A program made the translations under genes and the position numbers. The notes beneath the pieces are model-generated. The model was given only the letters and a program-made list of their open reading frames with translations, was not told where the DNA came from and made no database searches. Below, piece by piece: positions 18,341 through 18,456 of a DNA stretch of 18,456 nucleotides. Source of the stretch: JACRBT01 sp964474285 (GTDB lineage Bacteria > Chloroflexota > Dehalococcoidia > Tepidiformales > Tepidiformaceae). How positions within the stretch are numbered: the stretch's first letter is position 1; every line of letters begins with the position of its first letter. The DNA lies in contig CAYYSD010000051.1 of NCBI GenBank assembly GCA_964474285.1, positions 1 to 18,456 on the forward strand, given 5' to 3'.

Positions 18341-18456
18341 GAATCCCTTCGTGCTGAGCCAGTCGAAGCATGAACGCGGTCATGCTTGAGGGATCCCAGG
18401 GGCTTGAGAGGGTCGCAAGGGGGCCAGGCCCTTCGACTGGCTCAGGGTCCTTCGAC
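18341..18456. repeat. Intergenic palindromic repeat pair (CTGAGCCAGTCGAAG / CTTCGACTGGCTCAG)
   Basis: A perfect 15-bp inverted repeat has arms at 18354-18368 and 18431-18445, 62 bases apart. The left unit is itself a small dyad (CTTCG at 18347-18351 pairing with CGAAG at 18364-18368), and the right unit continues into GGGTCCTTCGAC at the window edge. No coding frame I can support lies here. TTCGACTGGCTCAG-type sequences are familiar as dispersed intergenic repeats in GC-rich bacterial genomes. The paired arms could also terminate transcription of the receiver gene. Confidence 0.7.

Overview
This window is a dense bacterial signal-transduction locus. Every gene I can support encodes a two-component or closely related signalling protein. 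Base composition is GC-rich throughout, the genes are tightly packed (the largest gap is 194 bp), several are translationally coupled, and GTG starts occur. Protein style (GAF-rich giant kinases, paired NarL/FixJ-type regulators, many stand-alone receivers) and a TTCGACTGGCTCAG-type intergenic repeat at the right edge suggest a free-living GC-rich bacterium. Chloroflexota is my best guess, held weakly because no marker gene is present.

Layout. (1) Positions 1-2233, minus strand: an HDOD protein followed by a GAF-GAF histidine kinase whose 3' part runs off the left edge. (2) Positions 2428-4780, plus strand: a compact set of a kinase-like protein with a phospho-acceptor His but an eroded ATPase domain, a LuxR/NarL response regulator (4-bp overlap), a single-domain receiver (1-bp overlap), then after a small gap a degenerate receiver. 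(3) Positions 4851-9433: two paralogous PAS hybrid histidine kinases that converge tail to tail with overlapping stop codons. The minus-strand one carries two tandem PAS domains that keep the FixL haem-pocket residues at FixL spacing. (4) Positions 9549-17800, minus strand: a NarL-type regulator translationally coupled to a 2538-residue membrane kinase with Cache, HAMP, PAS and ten tandem GAF domains ending in a HisKA_3/HATPase core. (5) Positions 17910-18320, plus strand: a divergent stand-alone receiver. (6) Positions 18341-18456: an inverted intergenic repeat reaching the window edge.

Working model (inference). The giant kinase integrates an extracytoplasmic signal with up to ten cytoplasmic GAF inputs and phosphorylates the NarL regulator encoded just upstream in the same operon. 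The two hybrid kinases have C-terminal receivers and would need a histidine phosphotransfer partner. No canonical Hpt domain is visible, but the kinase-like protein at 2428-3117 could be that partner, or a phosphatase. The four small receivers could act as phosphate sinks or relay targets.

No tRNA, rRNA, CRISPR array, transposase or integrase was seen. No stretch over 300 bases lacks a gene. The intergenic gaps are 1281-1366, 2234-2427, 4163-4279, 4781-4850, 9434-9548, 17801-17909 and 18321-18456. The hairpins, inverted repeats and weak promoter matches I found in them are listed separately. I saw nothing notable in 1281-1366 beyond the ribosome binding site of the kinase downstream.
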